Assembly: GCA_036320915.1 (NCBI GenBank)
Contig: JAXBDG010000012.1
Coordinates: forward strand, 576,001-640,000
Source: Linnemannia elongata
Lineage: Eukaryota; Mortierellomycota; Mortierellomycetes; Mortierellales; Mortierellaceae
Direction: 5' to 3'
Length of the DNA: 64,000 nt
Part shown: positions 1 to 11,537 of the stretch, in pieces
Layout of the letters: every line of letters starts with the position of its first letter
Numbering within the stretch: the first letter of the stretch is position 1
Notes under the pieces: generated by a model
The model's input: only the letters and a program-made list of their open reading frames with translations
Told to the model about the DNA's origin: nothing
Databases searched by the model: none
Program-made: the position numbers and the translations under genes

Positions 1-560
1 ATTCAAGAAACGGGAGGCGTGCAGGTGCATGTCGAGACGATCCGACGGAATCTGCGAGGCGAAAGAATCCGGGCACGCGTGCAACAAAGGAGGCTTGATC
101 TCCAACCCAATCCATGTGTGGGATCGGCTTGCATTTGTCCGGTCACACATAGACTGGACAGTGGCTGACTGGAAGCGAGTCATGCTCACTGATGAGGGCA
201 TGATCAGCTGCGTGGGCTCCTTTATCAGGAAGTACAGCGACCGAGAGCACAGCTGTCTGCAGCTTCATCAAATCTGCACATCGCTACAAGGTGGAAGAGG
301 GAAAAAGCTGATCAGGGGATGCATTACTCTTTTTGAACCAGGAGACCTTTCCGGGTACATGGGTTGTTGGATTTGGAATTCTTCTTTACCATCGTCAACG
401 ATTATGTTCTAATCTCATACATTTGGCACGGCATGTATCCTGCGGAATCAAACCTTCAGAAAGACAACTCTCAGGTTCATACTGTAAACGTCGTACAACA
501 ATGGCTTGCCGAGCAGTAGTTTACTGTTCTTGAGGGGCCAGCCAACTCTCCGGACCACAA
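1..560 (+). pseudogene. Decayed Tc1/mariner-like transposase, copy 1
   Basis: The frame opening near 29 contains W-x-x-V-x-x-TDEG followed by GS-x-x-RKY and a GGRGKKL-x-RGCI block. This is the arrangement seen around the first and second catalytic aspartates of Tc1-family DDE transposases, where the usual motif is SDE then GGGS-x-MVWGCI. The open frame ends at 412 and later similarity (LIHLARHVSCG) lies in a shifted frame, so this is a relic. The N-terminal helix-turn-helix part lies left of the window here but is visible in the second copy near 44000-44300. Family assignment is by motif reading and is moderately secure. Confidence 0.6.
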
Positions 561-1390
561 CATCGTCTAGCACGTCTGAGGCTCTATCAAGCATAAACTC
601 GCCCAAGAGCTGGCGCCGAGAAGCATGAAAGATCTCTGGGAGCGCGTGCAGGATATTTGAGCAACTCTCCAGGAGGACTGCCTGTTTGACCTATGCTAGA
701 ACTTGCCCAGACGCATGAAGAAGGGGGTCCGAAACAGAAGATGGTACACCAAATATTAATCGGCCACGCCACAATTGATCAATAAGCATTAAGAAACCAG
801 ATGAATTTGATATCATATCCAGAACGGTTTAGAGTTTAACAGGGCGTCAAGAATGGGCATAAGGATGATAGAGATCTGCGGGGTGAATGCAAGGAAGGAG
901 ATAAATAAGGTACAGGAGGGCAGAGTATTTAAATGTGTGAGGCCAGGTCAAAAAAAGAAAAAAGAACAAAGGAAGAACAAGGAATACAGCTAATGAGCAA
1001 AAACGACTAACAGAAAAAAGTGTCATGGATATTATATCTTCTGCCACGATAAGTGTCGGGAATGAGGCGATGATGGAAGAGAAGGGAAAAGAAGAGAGGA
1101 ATGGCGAGAGAGGAATGAAATGATGGTGAAAATGAGGAATGCAACAAGGAGAATATTTTCCAGAGCCGTTAAGTAAGTGACATGAACGACAATATGGAGC
1201 GACACAATAACCAAACCTGAACTGCGGCCAAATTCTTATCTCGGTGTGGGATAATGAAAAGGAGAGAACAATTTGTGGCAGCAATGTGAGGAACATAATG
1301 AGTTGCTCATGAATAAAAGCAACATCGTACCAAGTTGGTAGAACATATAAGGCACTAATACAGCTCTTTTTTTTACTGTGACATCCATAC

Positions 1391-2540
1391 AGCTATGCCC
1401 AGGACATTCCCCTACCTGTATCTTACCCGTTGTCCAACAAAGCCCGGGGTATTTACGCCACTTGCGGGAAAACATCACACCTCACAAAAGCAAGTCGCCA
1501 ATATCCCTCCAACACAGTTCACAATATATCAGTTGCTTGGCGGCCATTCACACAGGATCTCATTTGCGGACCAAAATTTGACGAGAAAGAGATGCGCCAT
1601 AACTTCCAAGCAATAACAGAGGGACCACACTGCTACGCTTTGGTATGGATACAAGTACGCTCATCCGGCTCAAAGACCAACCCAGTCTTCTCGATATGTT
1701 ACAGCAAGGGACAAATCATCCTCCCTCACATCACGCCTTACGACAAAATTATGGATCTGTTGCGACGCAAAACATTCTGTCGCAAAATCAGAAATACAAC
1801 TCAGCAATGGCGTTTGCCTCTACGATGCAGTCTGGACCAAACTCTTGCCAACACTAAGAAGGGCGCATTCACCTTTCGCACGAGCGGACAAATTATAGCA
1901 CACTAGACGACAATGGCCTCCCACAACATATCATTAAACTAAATGTCGGTCAGCCAATCATCCTTTTACGCAATTTTTCAACGAGAAGAGGAATGTGCAA
2001 TGTTACACGACTACAAGTATCAAAACTGGACGAATACATCATAGAAGCAAAGATCGTTACAGTATCATTCAACTTCGTTCTCATCACACGAAAGCCACTC
2101 TCCTCAAAGACGACGGCACCACACTAATTAAATTCACACGCTTGCAACTTCTAATCCCCGACCTGCTTTCGCACTTACCATCAACAAGGCGCAATGAAAA
2201 TCAATAACAACAACAGGTGTCTATCTACACCAAGCTGGGTTTTCATATGGGCAACTTTATGTTGCACTATCATGTTCAGACCTTGACAACAAATCCTTAG
2301 CCTTAACGCTCTAACAATTCTTCGACCTTCAAACACGCCAACAACACCCTTTACGACAGCCAAAGGAAATTACACCAGAAACATAGTTTTCAAGGTAGCA
2401 CTTTAACCAGCACCCACTCAATCGAACGATCATACAGCAAACCGTTCATTGTTTACTTTGTACAGTACACTTCCAGGAATAAATGGACACAATAATGCAA
2501 CCCCCCAGGAAGAGAACAATTCAAGTGGCAACGCCCTAGT
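1391..2540 (+). pseudogene. Internally deleted Helitron Rep-helicase relic, copy 1
   Basis: 1430-1906 encodes a stretch aligning with the N-terminal region of the Helitron protein read from 14666 leftwards (shared words: DLICGP, RHN-Q--TE-PHC-ALVW, DLLRRKTF, LDQTLAN-KKGAF-FR-SGQ). At about 1903 it jumps directly to the C-terminal helicase region (LDDNGLPQHI, VGQPIILLRN, RRGMCN-TRLQ). The roughly 1,200 residues between, including the HUH endonuclease and the Walker motifs, are absent. The zinc knuckle has lost its first and last cysteines. The end GGCAACGCCCTAGT resembles the end GGCAACTTCCTAGT of the large Helitron at 5802, placing both in one family. It cannot encode an active protein. Confidence 0.85.
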
Positions 2541-2712
2541 ACATATATATAGCAATCAATTCCCAGATAGTTTTGTTCCTTACCTAGTAACTTGAATACA
2601 CTTTGTCAAACCATCTCTCTCTCCCTCTCATCCACATATCTTCTCCCCACCCCCAGCCTCTGCCTTGAGAAAGGTCAACCTCGCCTAGTTCTAGTACGGA
2701 TTCTCGACACTT
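2541..2712 (+). mobile_element. 3' part of an LTR, remnant
   Basis: The stretch from the TATATATAG box through CCAGATAGTTT, AGTAAC-TGAATA-ACTTTGTCA to a terminal TTCTCGACA follows the 3' half of the complete solo LTR at 54867-55298, with divergence in the pyrimidine-rich middle. The Helitron tail ends precisely at its left edge, so the Helitron apparently inserted into or beside this LTR. It carries TATA-like and start-region sequence upstream of the gene at 3054. Confidence 0.6.
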
Positions 2713-3053
2713 GCCCAGTCCTTGGCATTGCAGACTCTACAAAATCCTGCTCTTCCTATCCCCTCTACTGTCGCCTTTATTGAACCTTGAAGTTGGTTTA
2801 CCCTTATACCCTCATCACCACTCCTTGTTAGTCTAGTTCTCATATCAACTGGGGGCCCCCAAAGAACTGGTTGATACCCATTGCCTTGCTTATTCACCTA
2901 TCCCAGGGTTACTGTGTTCTCCACTATCCACCGTCCGGGGTCATTAGTGTTGAGATCGTACACTGGTTGACTTCTTGTCCTGCCACCGTTCGACTTATCC
3001 TGTTCTTTCACACTCTCCCTTTCCCCTGCACGAAGTAGACAGCGTTCGTTATA

Positions 3054-4892
3054 ATGCTGCTTTCTAACGCCGTCACCAACGTGGTGATTGTTGTTCTGTC
3101 CATTAACACAACGCTGTTGCTGACATCGATTGCGAGCATTATTGCATATGCAACTTCCAAGCCGCTATTTGTCGAGGTCCCAACAGCAGGCATTCCGACG
3201 TTGCTGCATATATCAAAGAAGTACGAAGACCGCAAAACCTTCAAATGGGGGCTGCTTGGATATGCTGTGCTCTTTATGGTTTCAACGCACTTGTGCACGC
3301 TGCTGGTTCCAATTTTCCATCCCGTCAAGCCAATGTATCTAGCCAACGACACGCCTGAATTCTTCCCGGTCTTTAGGCAGTTCGATACATCCACCGGGCG
3401 CAATGCATTCACGTCGCGCGACGACACTCATGTTTTGGAGGCTGTTGCCAAAGACTACTGCAATCTTCTCTCCAACTGCAGTATCGGAGAGAGTGCCGGA
3501 TTAAAGCCGGTTTCTTTGGTGCGACTATCTGACATACCACCGAAATGCAGCGACTTCAACATGCAAAACCATCTTTGGTCTGAATATTGCCTAGGGCCGC
3601 AAACAAATACAGCCAAGGATGATCTGTACATTCTGTACTCTCCAGCTACCAATGCCAGCTATGACGGTGGCCATAAGGGAGATGACCTAACTCCTCCGAT
3701 TTGCACTGTTTCGAAAAACTTCACGGAGTCCTGCGACTATACAACCAAATACAACATCAGTGGAAAATTCAACACAACACATAATTTTCAAACCTCCGTG
3801 TTCTACAACCTGCCTGCGTGGACATTTATCTACCCGGATGATTTGGACAGCTATCGGCCACTCTACCGCACTATAGATCGCCTATCGAGCATTTCGCTTT
3901 TCGGCATATCCGGCATTGACAATCCTACCGCAACGCAAAGTCCAGGATGGTACATTGGAAATTATGTCGATGTCATGCATGGAAGCAGCAATACTTCATA
4001 TGTGTATAGCGTTACAATTGATCGCTTGGTGTTTGACATCACGGACCCCGCTATAAACATCACCGACGTTTCTTCTATGGTCGGGCACGATATTCTCCCA
4101 TTCGTCAAGAACCTTAACAGCACTTACTTCGACCCAACAGGATCTGTATATGATACTATTTTAACATACAATGTATCCGTCGATACCAACCAAATGAGCG
4201 GCAAAGCATTTTTCCAAGTCGTGTCGGCCGTGAACAATTTCCCCCGGAACTGCACTCGGTTTATGGTCATAGACACATGGAATTCAAGCGTGATAACGTA
4301 TGCATCGTATACAAGCTGGGATAAATTCGACTGGGCCTCTGACTATCCCAACGGGGCCTACGTTGGCCGTCCAGTAAACGGCAGAGTGTTTGTCCAGCCA
4401 GTCATGGCTCTTTGGATGCGTGCCGGTTTCCCGCAGAGCAGCAGCACCTACACCGCTTTTATACCTAAATTCAGCAACTGGACAACAATTACCGACGAAG
4501 CAGCTAGCTTGATCATACCACTCACCACTCCCTCACGAACAAACGGGACCGTATTGGAATCGTCAGGTTATGGGCAATATGGCACAACTTACAAGGAAGT
4601 CATTGCATCGACCTGGACCGTATTCGAGATCTGCATCATCGCCATCTATTGCGTTATGAACATAATGCTTATGGTGTATGTAAGATTCTACATACCCGAA
4701 CATTGCAGGACTCCGCTTTGGACAACAGCAGCAAAGACAAACACGTCGGACAAGTTCGATCTGAATTTTGTTACACTGGCAGACGGAGACGATGTTGCTC
4801 TCATGTCCAATAATATGGTTATCACTACAACGGCCTCCGGATATAATCTACTGCCCAAAAGCGAGTATCTTCTCCAGCGCGGCGCTACTTGA
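3054..4892 (+). CDS. Predicted multi-pass membrane glycoprotein, 612 aa, unknown function
   Basis: A single uninterrupted 612-codon frame begins at the ATG at 3054. Two hydrophobic segments lie near the N terminus (about residues 8-35 and 65-88) and one near the C terminus (about 520-548), followed by a short tail. The 430-residue region between is polar, contains several cysteines and at least fifteen N-x-S/T sequons, and would be extracytoplasmic. This architecture resembles the spliced gene at 36249-38471, which also has an N-terminal anchor, a large polar domain and a C-terminal membrane segment, but I see no clear sequence identity between them. I do not recognise the family. Transport, adhesion and sensing are all possible. 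The upstream 500 bases are pyrimidine-rich and include LTR-derived sequence that may supply the promoter. Confidence 0.8.
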   Translation: MLLSNAVTNVVIVVLSINTTLLLTSIASIIAYATSKPLFVEVPTAGIPTLLHISKKYEDRKTFKWGLLGYAVLFMVSTHLCTLLVPIFHPVKPMYLANDTPEFFPVFRQFDTSTGRNAFTSRDDTHVLEAVAKDYCNLLSNCSIGESAGLKPVSLVRLSDIPPKCSDFNMQNHLWSEYCLGPQTNTAKDDLYILYSPATNASYDGGHKGDDLTPPICTVSKNFTESCDYTTKYNISGKFNTTHNFQTSVFYNLPAWTFIYPDDLDSYRPLYRTIDRLSSISLFGISGIDNPTATQSPGWYIGNYVDVMHGSSNTSYVYSVTIDRLVFDITDPAINITDVSSMVGHDILPFVKNLNSTYFDPTGSVYDTILTYNVSVDTNQMSGKAFFQVVSAVNNFPRNCTRFMVIDTWNSSVITYASYTSWDKFDWASDYPNGAYVGRPVNGRVFVQPVMALWMRAGFPQSSSTYTAFIPKFSNWTTITDEAASLIIPLTTPSRTNGTVLESSGYGQYGTTYKEVIASTWTVFEICIIAIYCVMNIMLMVYVRFYIPEHCRTPLWTTAAKTNTSDKFDLNFVTLADGDDVALMSNNMVITTTASGYNLLPKSEYLLQRGAT

Positions 4893-5042
4893 GTATTTTT
4901 GTCGTTTATCAAGTCATTACAATTACCACCCCTTTATGATAACTAGGGCGATGCCATTTACACTGTATTTTTTTTTTTTTTTTTTTTTTTTGCAGTGTTA
5001 TTTTATTTTACTGAAAGTGTATAAGTAAAAATTGAATGGTTT

Positions 5043-5546
5043 ATTATATATGTTTTAGAATATGTTGGAGCTGTTTAAATTGCTGCTTTGAATGATGTGT
5101 TTTTAGTATAATGTCCTTTGGCTGTCATAAAAGGCCTTGTGAGTGTGTTTGAAGGTCGAAGCATTGTGGGAAAATTAAGGATAAGGACTTTTAGGTTGTT
5201 GGGGTTGACGGTGCAACATAAAGTTGCCCATGTGAGCAAACAGTTGGTGCAGATACACACCTTTTCCTGTTATTGTCTGCCCTTGCGTTTTGTTGATGGT
5301 GAGAGCGAAAGCAGATCGGACTGGAAAATGTAAACGTGTTAATGTAATTGGTGTAGTGCCGTTGTCTTTTGAGGAGAGGTGGACCGACTTTGAGCGTAAT
5401 AATATGTTGTGGGAGGCTATTGTCATCCAATGTGTTGATGTACTCAGGTGTAAAATGCACTGCATCGTTGGGGTTGGTATCGATGTAGTCGATGCTTGCG
5501 TACATTTTTTTATGATCAGAATGGAACATGTTGGTGACAAAGTTGT
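5043..5546 (-). pseudogene. Helitron helicase C-terminal fragment
   Basis: Minus-strand frames contain DYIDTNPNDAVHF, EYINTLDDNSLPQHI, LKVG and HGQLYVA, matching the C-terminal helicase section of the large Helitron (DYTDINPDQAVHF, LKVGQP, HGQLYVALSR). The reading frame breaks between these blocks, so it is a relic. It ends next to repeat R at 5547. A T-run at about 4971-4991 and a short AT-rich stretch lie on its left. Confidence 0.75.
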
Positions 5547-5801
5547 AATAACTGGCTTGTGGCAGCCAAGCGTTCATAGCGACGTTGCTTTTTGATCCTT
5601 CGATGTCGGCTCTTTCTCTCCTCTTTCTGCCGAATTCGGCGGACGCGTTGTAGATGCTTGTCCACTACTGTGGCTTAATCGTTTTTGTTCTTAAGGGGTG
5701 TGATTTTGAGCTCAGTTTGACGCTACTACAAAAAGATGTGGTGGCTAGGCAGTGGCGGCGATGCCTTAGATTAGCAGTCATTCCCTAGTAGACTAGTATT
5801 A
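5547..5801 (+). repeat. Repeat R, left half (split by the Helitron)
   Basis: The sequence from ATAACTGGCTTGTGG through GCCGAATTCGGCG, AAAAAGATGTGGTGG and GACTAGTATT is shared with 57055-57240 and its first part also with 62315-62480. At 57240 the uninterrupted copy continues into GTGCGCCGAGCTC, but here the match stops at 5801 and the Helitron 3' end begins. The missing right half reappears at 29044. Confidence 0.85.
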
Positions 5802-7923
5802 ACTAGGAAGTTGCCATTGAGTATTATATATATTAAACTAAGCAGCGTTTTTATTCCTGTAGTGTATGCAATGTGAAATGGCTGGAAAGAAGAAATGGTG
5901 AGAACGAAGCTTGGGAATCATTATTCCTATAGTTGGGGTGTTTATATAACGTTTATTAAATATTAAAATAGATTGATGAAGTTATAGCGCAGCTCTAAGC
6001 ACGATGTTGCGAGTGAAATGTCTAATGGGGGGGGTAAGAGGTGTTTTTGGGGGGAGAGTAAGTTGGAGTGTAAGTGGGTTATCTAGAATAAGAACTTTAA
6101 GATTACACGGGTTGGAGCATCGTGATAGGGCTACATAGAGCTGCCCATGCGCAAAGACAGACTGTGGAAGGTATATGCCTGTCGTTGTCAGTGTTTGGCC
6201 CTGCGCTTTGTTGATAGTAAGTGCAAAGGCCGGGCGGATCGGGAACTGGAGGCGCGTAAACTTGACAGGGGAAGTGCCATCGTCGTTTGTTGTAAGTGGT
6301 ATACGGGGGATAAGAACGATGTCGTCGGAGAACGATCCAGCTAATATCCTTGCCTCAATTACAAACACCCCTAGCTTCGTGATCTGGAGTCGGGTCCCGT
6401 TACACATTCCTCGTTTGGTGGAGACATTCCGAAGTAAAATGATTGGCTGCCCCACCTTTAGTGAGAGTTTGTGAGGCGGAATGGAGGAATGGTCAAGCGT
6501 GTTGAGGAACTCGGGCTGGAAATGTACAGCTTGATCAGGGTTGATATCCGTGTAGTCGGTACTGGTATATGTGCGTATTTGATCCGAGTGCAACATTTCG
6601 GTGGCAAGGTCGTTGATTTTGTTGATGTCGACGTTTAGGGGACATAGGATTGCCCTGTCGCCAAAAATGTCGGGTGTGAACGTTGGTGAGTCAATGTCGG
6701 GGAATATGGTGCGTATCAACTGGCGCTCATAATTGTCGTCGATATTATCGCCTGTTGTCTGTAGGATAACAGATTCTGGAATCTTGACAAAGTCGTGGTA
6801 GTTGCCATCGCTGTATGTTGGTTCAGAGCCATTGCCAATCCTGAGGAGGTAGTCGATGTATGGTTGATGTAGGGTGTTGTTGTCGATCCGTAGGTTTTTT
6901 GTGAGCTTTAGTATGGTAACATGACTCCAGATGGGTGACGAATTTTTTAAAGATGCGTTGACAATGTCGGATTCCGTACCGTGTAAGACAATTGGAAGTG
7001 TTTGGCGGAAGTCACCACCAAAGACAACCACCTTGCCGCCGAAAGGAATATTTGGTGATTCCATAAGGTGTCGAAAGGTTCTGTCCACAGCCTCAAACAC
7101 CTTCTTGTGGAGCATCGGGCTTTCGTCCCAGAATATTGCTGATGCGTTGATAACGGCACGACCTAAGATGCATCTCCTGGTGAGGAAACATGTTGTGTTG
7201 TCTGTGATGGAGATAGGGATGTTGAATGCCGAATGTGCTGTATGTCCTTGGTGTAGAATGATGGAAGCGATGCCCGAGGAAGCAACCACAACAACTGATT
7301 TTTTCAGATGCCCGCGTACATATTCAATAAGGGTGTTGTACAGAAAGCTCTTTCCCGTGCCACCGGGGCCGTCGATGAAGTAAAGCCGCGCCTTTTTGGG
7401 TGTGGTGATTGAGGTGATTACGGTGTTGAAAATTGCTTTCTGTTCAGGTGCCAATTGAGCCATGTGTGTTGATGCCAGTTGTTCATACTCCTGACTTGTT
7501 GGTTCATGATGGGTTCGTTCATGGTCGCAGTTATTGTTCCATGGATAGTTGATGATGGCGTCGTCCATGTGTTGAGGTAGAGTAAGGTACTTATCGAGGC
7601 TGGTCTCCATGTCGATAAGCAAGTTGTTGATATGATATAAAGCGTTGTATCGAGCGTCGATTTGCGCCTGCGCGTCATTGGCTGGGTATAGTCCGCACTG
7701 CTTGGCTTTGTGCAGGAGATCGGCGGAAAGCGCATCGGAAAACTGATCCCAGAGCCTTCTTGGATTGGATGGAGCGCAGAAACAGAGAATCATCGCGAAT
7801 AGATAGCGGAGGTGTCGTGGGTGTTGTAACTCATCAGCCTCCTTCAAGCAGTTGATCCATTCGGCATCGTCCTTTAGAAGTCCTCGCGCTTGTGCCGCCG
7901 CCCAAAAGGATGGGTATGTTATG

Positions 7924-8140
7924 CAGTGTTTCTCACGAATATTCGAAATTCGACATTCGATTCGATTCGATTCGAAATTTTCTTATGGTCGAATCGAATG
8001 CCATTCGATTCGAGATAGTCGAATGAAAGTCCCATTCGATTCGATTTTCATTCGATTCGACTTTCATTCGATTCGACTCCCATTCGATTCGACCTTCATT
8101 CGATTCGACCTTTATTCGATTCGATTCGATTCGATTCGAT
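7924..8140 (+). repeat. Left terminal inverted repeat of hAT, TTCGA array
   Basis: About 217 bp built from ATTCGATTCGA units separated by short spacers (CTTTC, CTCC, CTTC and similar). It is the reverse complement of 11538-11741 including the order of the spacers, apart from the outermost 60 bp, which differ more. The pentamer core TCGA is palindromic, so each array can also fold on itself. Confidence 0.93.
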
Positions 8141-8260
8141 CATAGACTATTCTCCTACTCTTCCCCAACTCCCTCTAATTAGCATACCTACTGGCTGCTA
8201 ATCGCACATCTACTCTATCTAATACTCCTTTTTCTTGTACAATAACCTACACCATTCAAT

Positions 8261-10689
8261 TTAATATTTATTGCCAGTGTACTGAGCTGAAAAATATCCA
8301 TACCAGGAATCCAACAGCATTTGCTCCTGGATCTTGTTAGGACCAAGGCGATTCCTGGTATAAGGCAAAAGGGGGCGGGCTTTTGAGAAACATCGTTCAG
8401 AAGGGGCTGACGTTGCTGGAATAGCAAAAAAATCTCTTGCCATCCTAGCTACCTGTGGGTACGACCCACAGTTCTTTCTCCAGAAAACCAAAGGCGTCTC
8501 CATGACTTTTGGACTTGATACAAACTCCTCTAGCTCGTCTGCCTTTGGTTTCTTTATCATTCCAAGAAGAGCAAGCTCAATGTCGTCGTTACTGGCATCC
8601 AGAGATGGTTGGGTGAGATCCTCGCTTGTGCTGGCCGCATACTCCCTCCATGCGTCTCGAACAGCCTTCTTGGCGCTTTTTTCATATTTAGACCCCCATC
8701 TCTGATCGGTCCAATACTGGAAGCGCATTGCTGGATGGATTGCAGTTGCCACTGAATAAATGGGCGAGTTGTCGGTTGCTGCATAGTAATAGCCGAGCTT
8801 GTCGTATGCTGCTTTTGCTCCACGGCATATTTCCGGTAGGCGATCCTTATTATCCTTCATGAAGTTCTCGATAACCTCCATAAGATTATTGTAGACAACA
8901 ATGGTCATGGTGATTGTTGCATAGGTCTTGCTAGCGCAGACTTTAGTTGTGAGGGTGTCGAAGCGTTCCAGAAGCTCTTTTAGGGTGTTGAGTCGGCGCC
9001 ATTCCACCTCGTCCAGAATGCAGTCGGTGAGATTGTCGTCAAGCAATACAGAGGAATAGATGGCCTTGCACTCGATTGCGCGCACAATCATGGTGTATGA
9101 GGATCCCCAGCGCGTACACACATCAAGCAGAGGAGAGAAGCCTTGCCTCCTTTCTGAAGTTGCTGTAAGCTCCTTGAACTTTTCAAGTCGAGGTGGAGAT
9201 CGTCTGCAATTTAAAAAAATAAAATCAATGATAGTTCAGCATGTACTCGTTGGCAATATATAATAGATCCAAGTTCATACTAAAGAACGTTCAACAGTTT
9301 GCATACAGCAAAGCGTACCTGATTTTGATAATGCCCTTTCTCAACTTTTGAAGAGCAAGTCTAGTGGTCGACTTATCATCTATTGGCTGATCAGTGTCTT
9401 CTTCATCCTCCTCCATCGCAATGCTGGTACGAACGAACCCCTCTGCGTCATCATCATCTTCAATATCCATGAATTCCGCGTCACTCGGTGCCTCTGCTCC
9501 TAGACCATCTTTGCCAAGCATGGCCTGTACAGCAAGATTTATAACGTGCGCAAGACAAGGCACATGCTGCTTGCGTGCATTAAATGGTCTCCTACAGATC
9601 AATGTAGATATAATGGATATGGATTAGAACGTTCTACATTTAAAGCGAACTCTTCTAAGGAAATAGCTGTTAAAACCTTTTTGTATACTTACCACTCATT
9701 AGAGCGCGAGTGTGTATATTCCTCAAAATCCGCCGTTAGTTTAAGGACATTAGAGCCGCTGTCGCTGGTGATCGACATGACCTTCTGCTGCAAGTTGAAG
9801 CGCTCCACAACCTTGACAAACGCCTGCATCAACGCCTTGCCCGTGTGCGGGCCTTTTAGGTGTTCAAACCCCAGGGTGACATCCTGCTGTACCCAGTTGT
9901 CATCAATCCAATGAGCAGTAACCGCAAGAAATGACGACTGAAAGGGACTTGTCCAGCCGTCTAGAGTGAAAGCAACCATGGGCACCGTTACAAGGTCGTC
10001 ACGAATAAGTCCCTCATACTCCTCATGCAATTTTGACATCTGCATTGAAAAATGGCAATATTATTATGGTTATTTCATAACGATTACGTTATTGAAAATA
10101 TACATTTGATTTGTTGCTCTTTTGTTCATCTTCCATAAAGTTGACGTACCCTTCTGGTAATTGTATCATTAGATGGTAATTGTAAGTCCTCTATAGAGGG
10201 CGCTGCATGTGCAAGTTCGAGTAGCTCCTTCAGCAAAGGCGACTGTACGAAGGTGTAAGGCAGCTTGTGGCGGACCAGAACTTTACAGATATGCCGTTCA
10301 AATGTATCTTTTGTAAAATGACTTGAGGATCGCTTTCCATTGTTTGCCAGAGCGTATTCGATTGATCCTGTTCGTCCTACATCTGGACTGAGTCTATGGT
10401 CGCCCATGAGGTGATTTCTGACGTTGGTGGTTGAGCCCTTGATCGATACCCATCCAGTTTTTTGTAAGCAGCCTGGGACTGTACAGTAGATCCTGACAAT
10501 ATCATCAGCATCGGTCCGCTTCACGGCCCAGCGCCAAACCCAACTGCCCTCCTTGTTCGGCTTTGTGATGTTTGGTGAAAGTTCTGGAGATGGAAGTTCG
10601 AGTGTGGAGACGGAGCCAAAACTCTGTTGATCTGCTGTAAAGTTTTGTCGATCGGCAGCGTCATTCTCTTCATCTTTCGCCCTCGATGT
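8261..10689 (-). CDS. hAT-family transposase with BED zinc finger
   Basis: Four coding exons are supported: 10689-10150, 10039-9693, 9591-9319 and 9203-8261, each bounded by GT and AG. The last three total 1563 nt and the first is 540 nt, so the phase is zero throughout (701 codons including the stop). At least one further 5' exon must exist, since 10689 follows an AG acceptor and has no in-frame ATG. Domains: a BED-type finger (C-x4-C ... NH-x4-H, exon 1), the DDE core with TLDGWTSPF and SDSGSN, an acidic insertion (exon 3), and the C-terminal hAT dimerisation region with PSER-FS and NRLGPNKI. No stop or frameshift is seen, so the element could be autonomous. Confidence 0.88.
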
Positions 10690-10699
10690 CTACAGTTTA

Positions 10700-11530
10700 T
10701 AATGAAAAAAAAAAAGATTAATATTACAGTAAGTTAATATCTGACTGCAGAAAAGGTAAGGAGATCAAGATCAATTGAGCGGTTTTCATTACAGAAGAAA
10801 GCAAGGTATCCAGTGGTTGAGCCATATCCTTATGAGCAACAAGAGGAATGGATAGCAGAAATGGAGAAGCAGAAACGTGGGTTTATTGCAAGCGTGAAAC
10901 AAGAAAAGAAGGCAAGAGAGAAAGAGCAAGAAAAGGCAAGAGAGAAAGAGCAAGAAAAGGCAAGAGAGAAAGAGGAAAGAAAAAGAGGTGAAAATGAAAA
11001 GAAAGAAGGATATTTTATTACGGACTACAAAGGGGGTACGTGCTCTCTAAGGGGAGTCGTCACCACTTCACCTGCAGCAGTGGAGAGTGCCGTAGAGCTG
11101 GGTTCAAATCTCTTAACCAGCAAGAAAAAAGAAACGTTTGGGCTTAGTCATTTGTGCTCTCCATTTCTACGTTCATGTTGCCGTTTCTAAAATATCTATT
11201 TGTACATGCTATTACCTTTATATCTGCTTACGCCTTTTTTTATCGATATGCTATTAGCTTTACATCCGTTTACACTTCTTAGCGTTCATCTTCCCACTTG
11301 TCCCTGTATTCTTCTGTCTTGCTTTCGTTCTTATCCTTGCCTTTCTTTATGGTTTCCTTTTTCTTCATTTTGCAATAAAAAACAATTAAACCTAGCAATA
11401 TCACGCATGTTCTTTCTTCTCACTCTTCACTTTCTCTTACTTCAACTCATCTTCGGCTCAGAACCTGGCAGAAAGGTTCTTAGAAATAAAAAAAAAATGT
11501 GAGGGTTGTGTAATATTATCATATATGGAA
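10700..11530. other. hAT 5' region with K/E-rich repeats and a B-box-like motif
   Basis: On the plus strand 10813-11190 is open and encodes a lysine/glutamate-rich stretch containing three tandem copies of a 24-bp unit (AAGGCAAGAGAGAAAGAGCA). I do not regard this as a convincing gene. Near 11100 the sequence GGTTCAAATCTC resembles the RNA polymerase III B box, but no A box or complete tRNA fold could be found. The rest is probably the promoter and first exon of the transposase on the minus strand, unresolved. Confidence 0.35.
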
Positions 11531-11537
11531 ATGATAA

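Larger units (their letters stand above)
1..2540 (+). repeat. Left copy of a 2.5-kb composite repeat
   Basis: This segment matches 44208-46747 almost base for base at a constant offset of 44207, with only scattered substitutions and single-base indels that cancel out. It contains a decayed Tc1-like transposase followed by an internally deleted Helitron. The match stops exactly after CTAGT at 2540 (46747 in the other copy), the canonical 3' terminus of a Helitron; the flanks then differ completely. The left border lies outside the window. The similarity implies recent copying, probably with the Tc1 relic as passenger in a Helitron. Confidence 0.93.

Noticed and set aside
847..1296. 149-codon minus-strand frame, also present at 45150-45503
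   Set aside because: Present only as part of the duplicated composite, hydrophobic low-complexity translation of an A/G-rich stretch, with no start or splice support.
7852..8145. Plus-strand frame encoding repeated SIRFD peptides
   Set aside because: It is translation of the TTCGA array in the hAT terminal repeat, as are similar frames at 11442-11639 and 55306-55867.
11010..11140. A tRNA gene
   Set aside because: A B-box-like motif exists, but I could not form an acceptor stem or anticodon arm.
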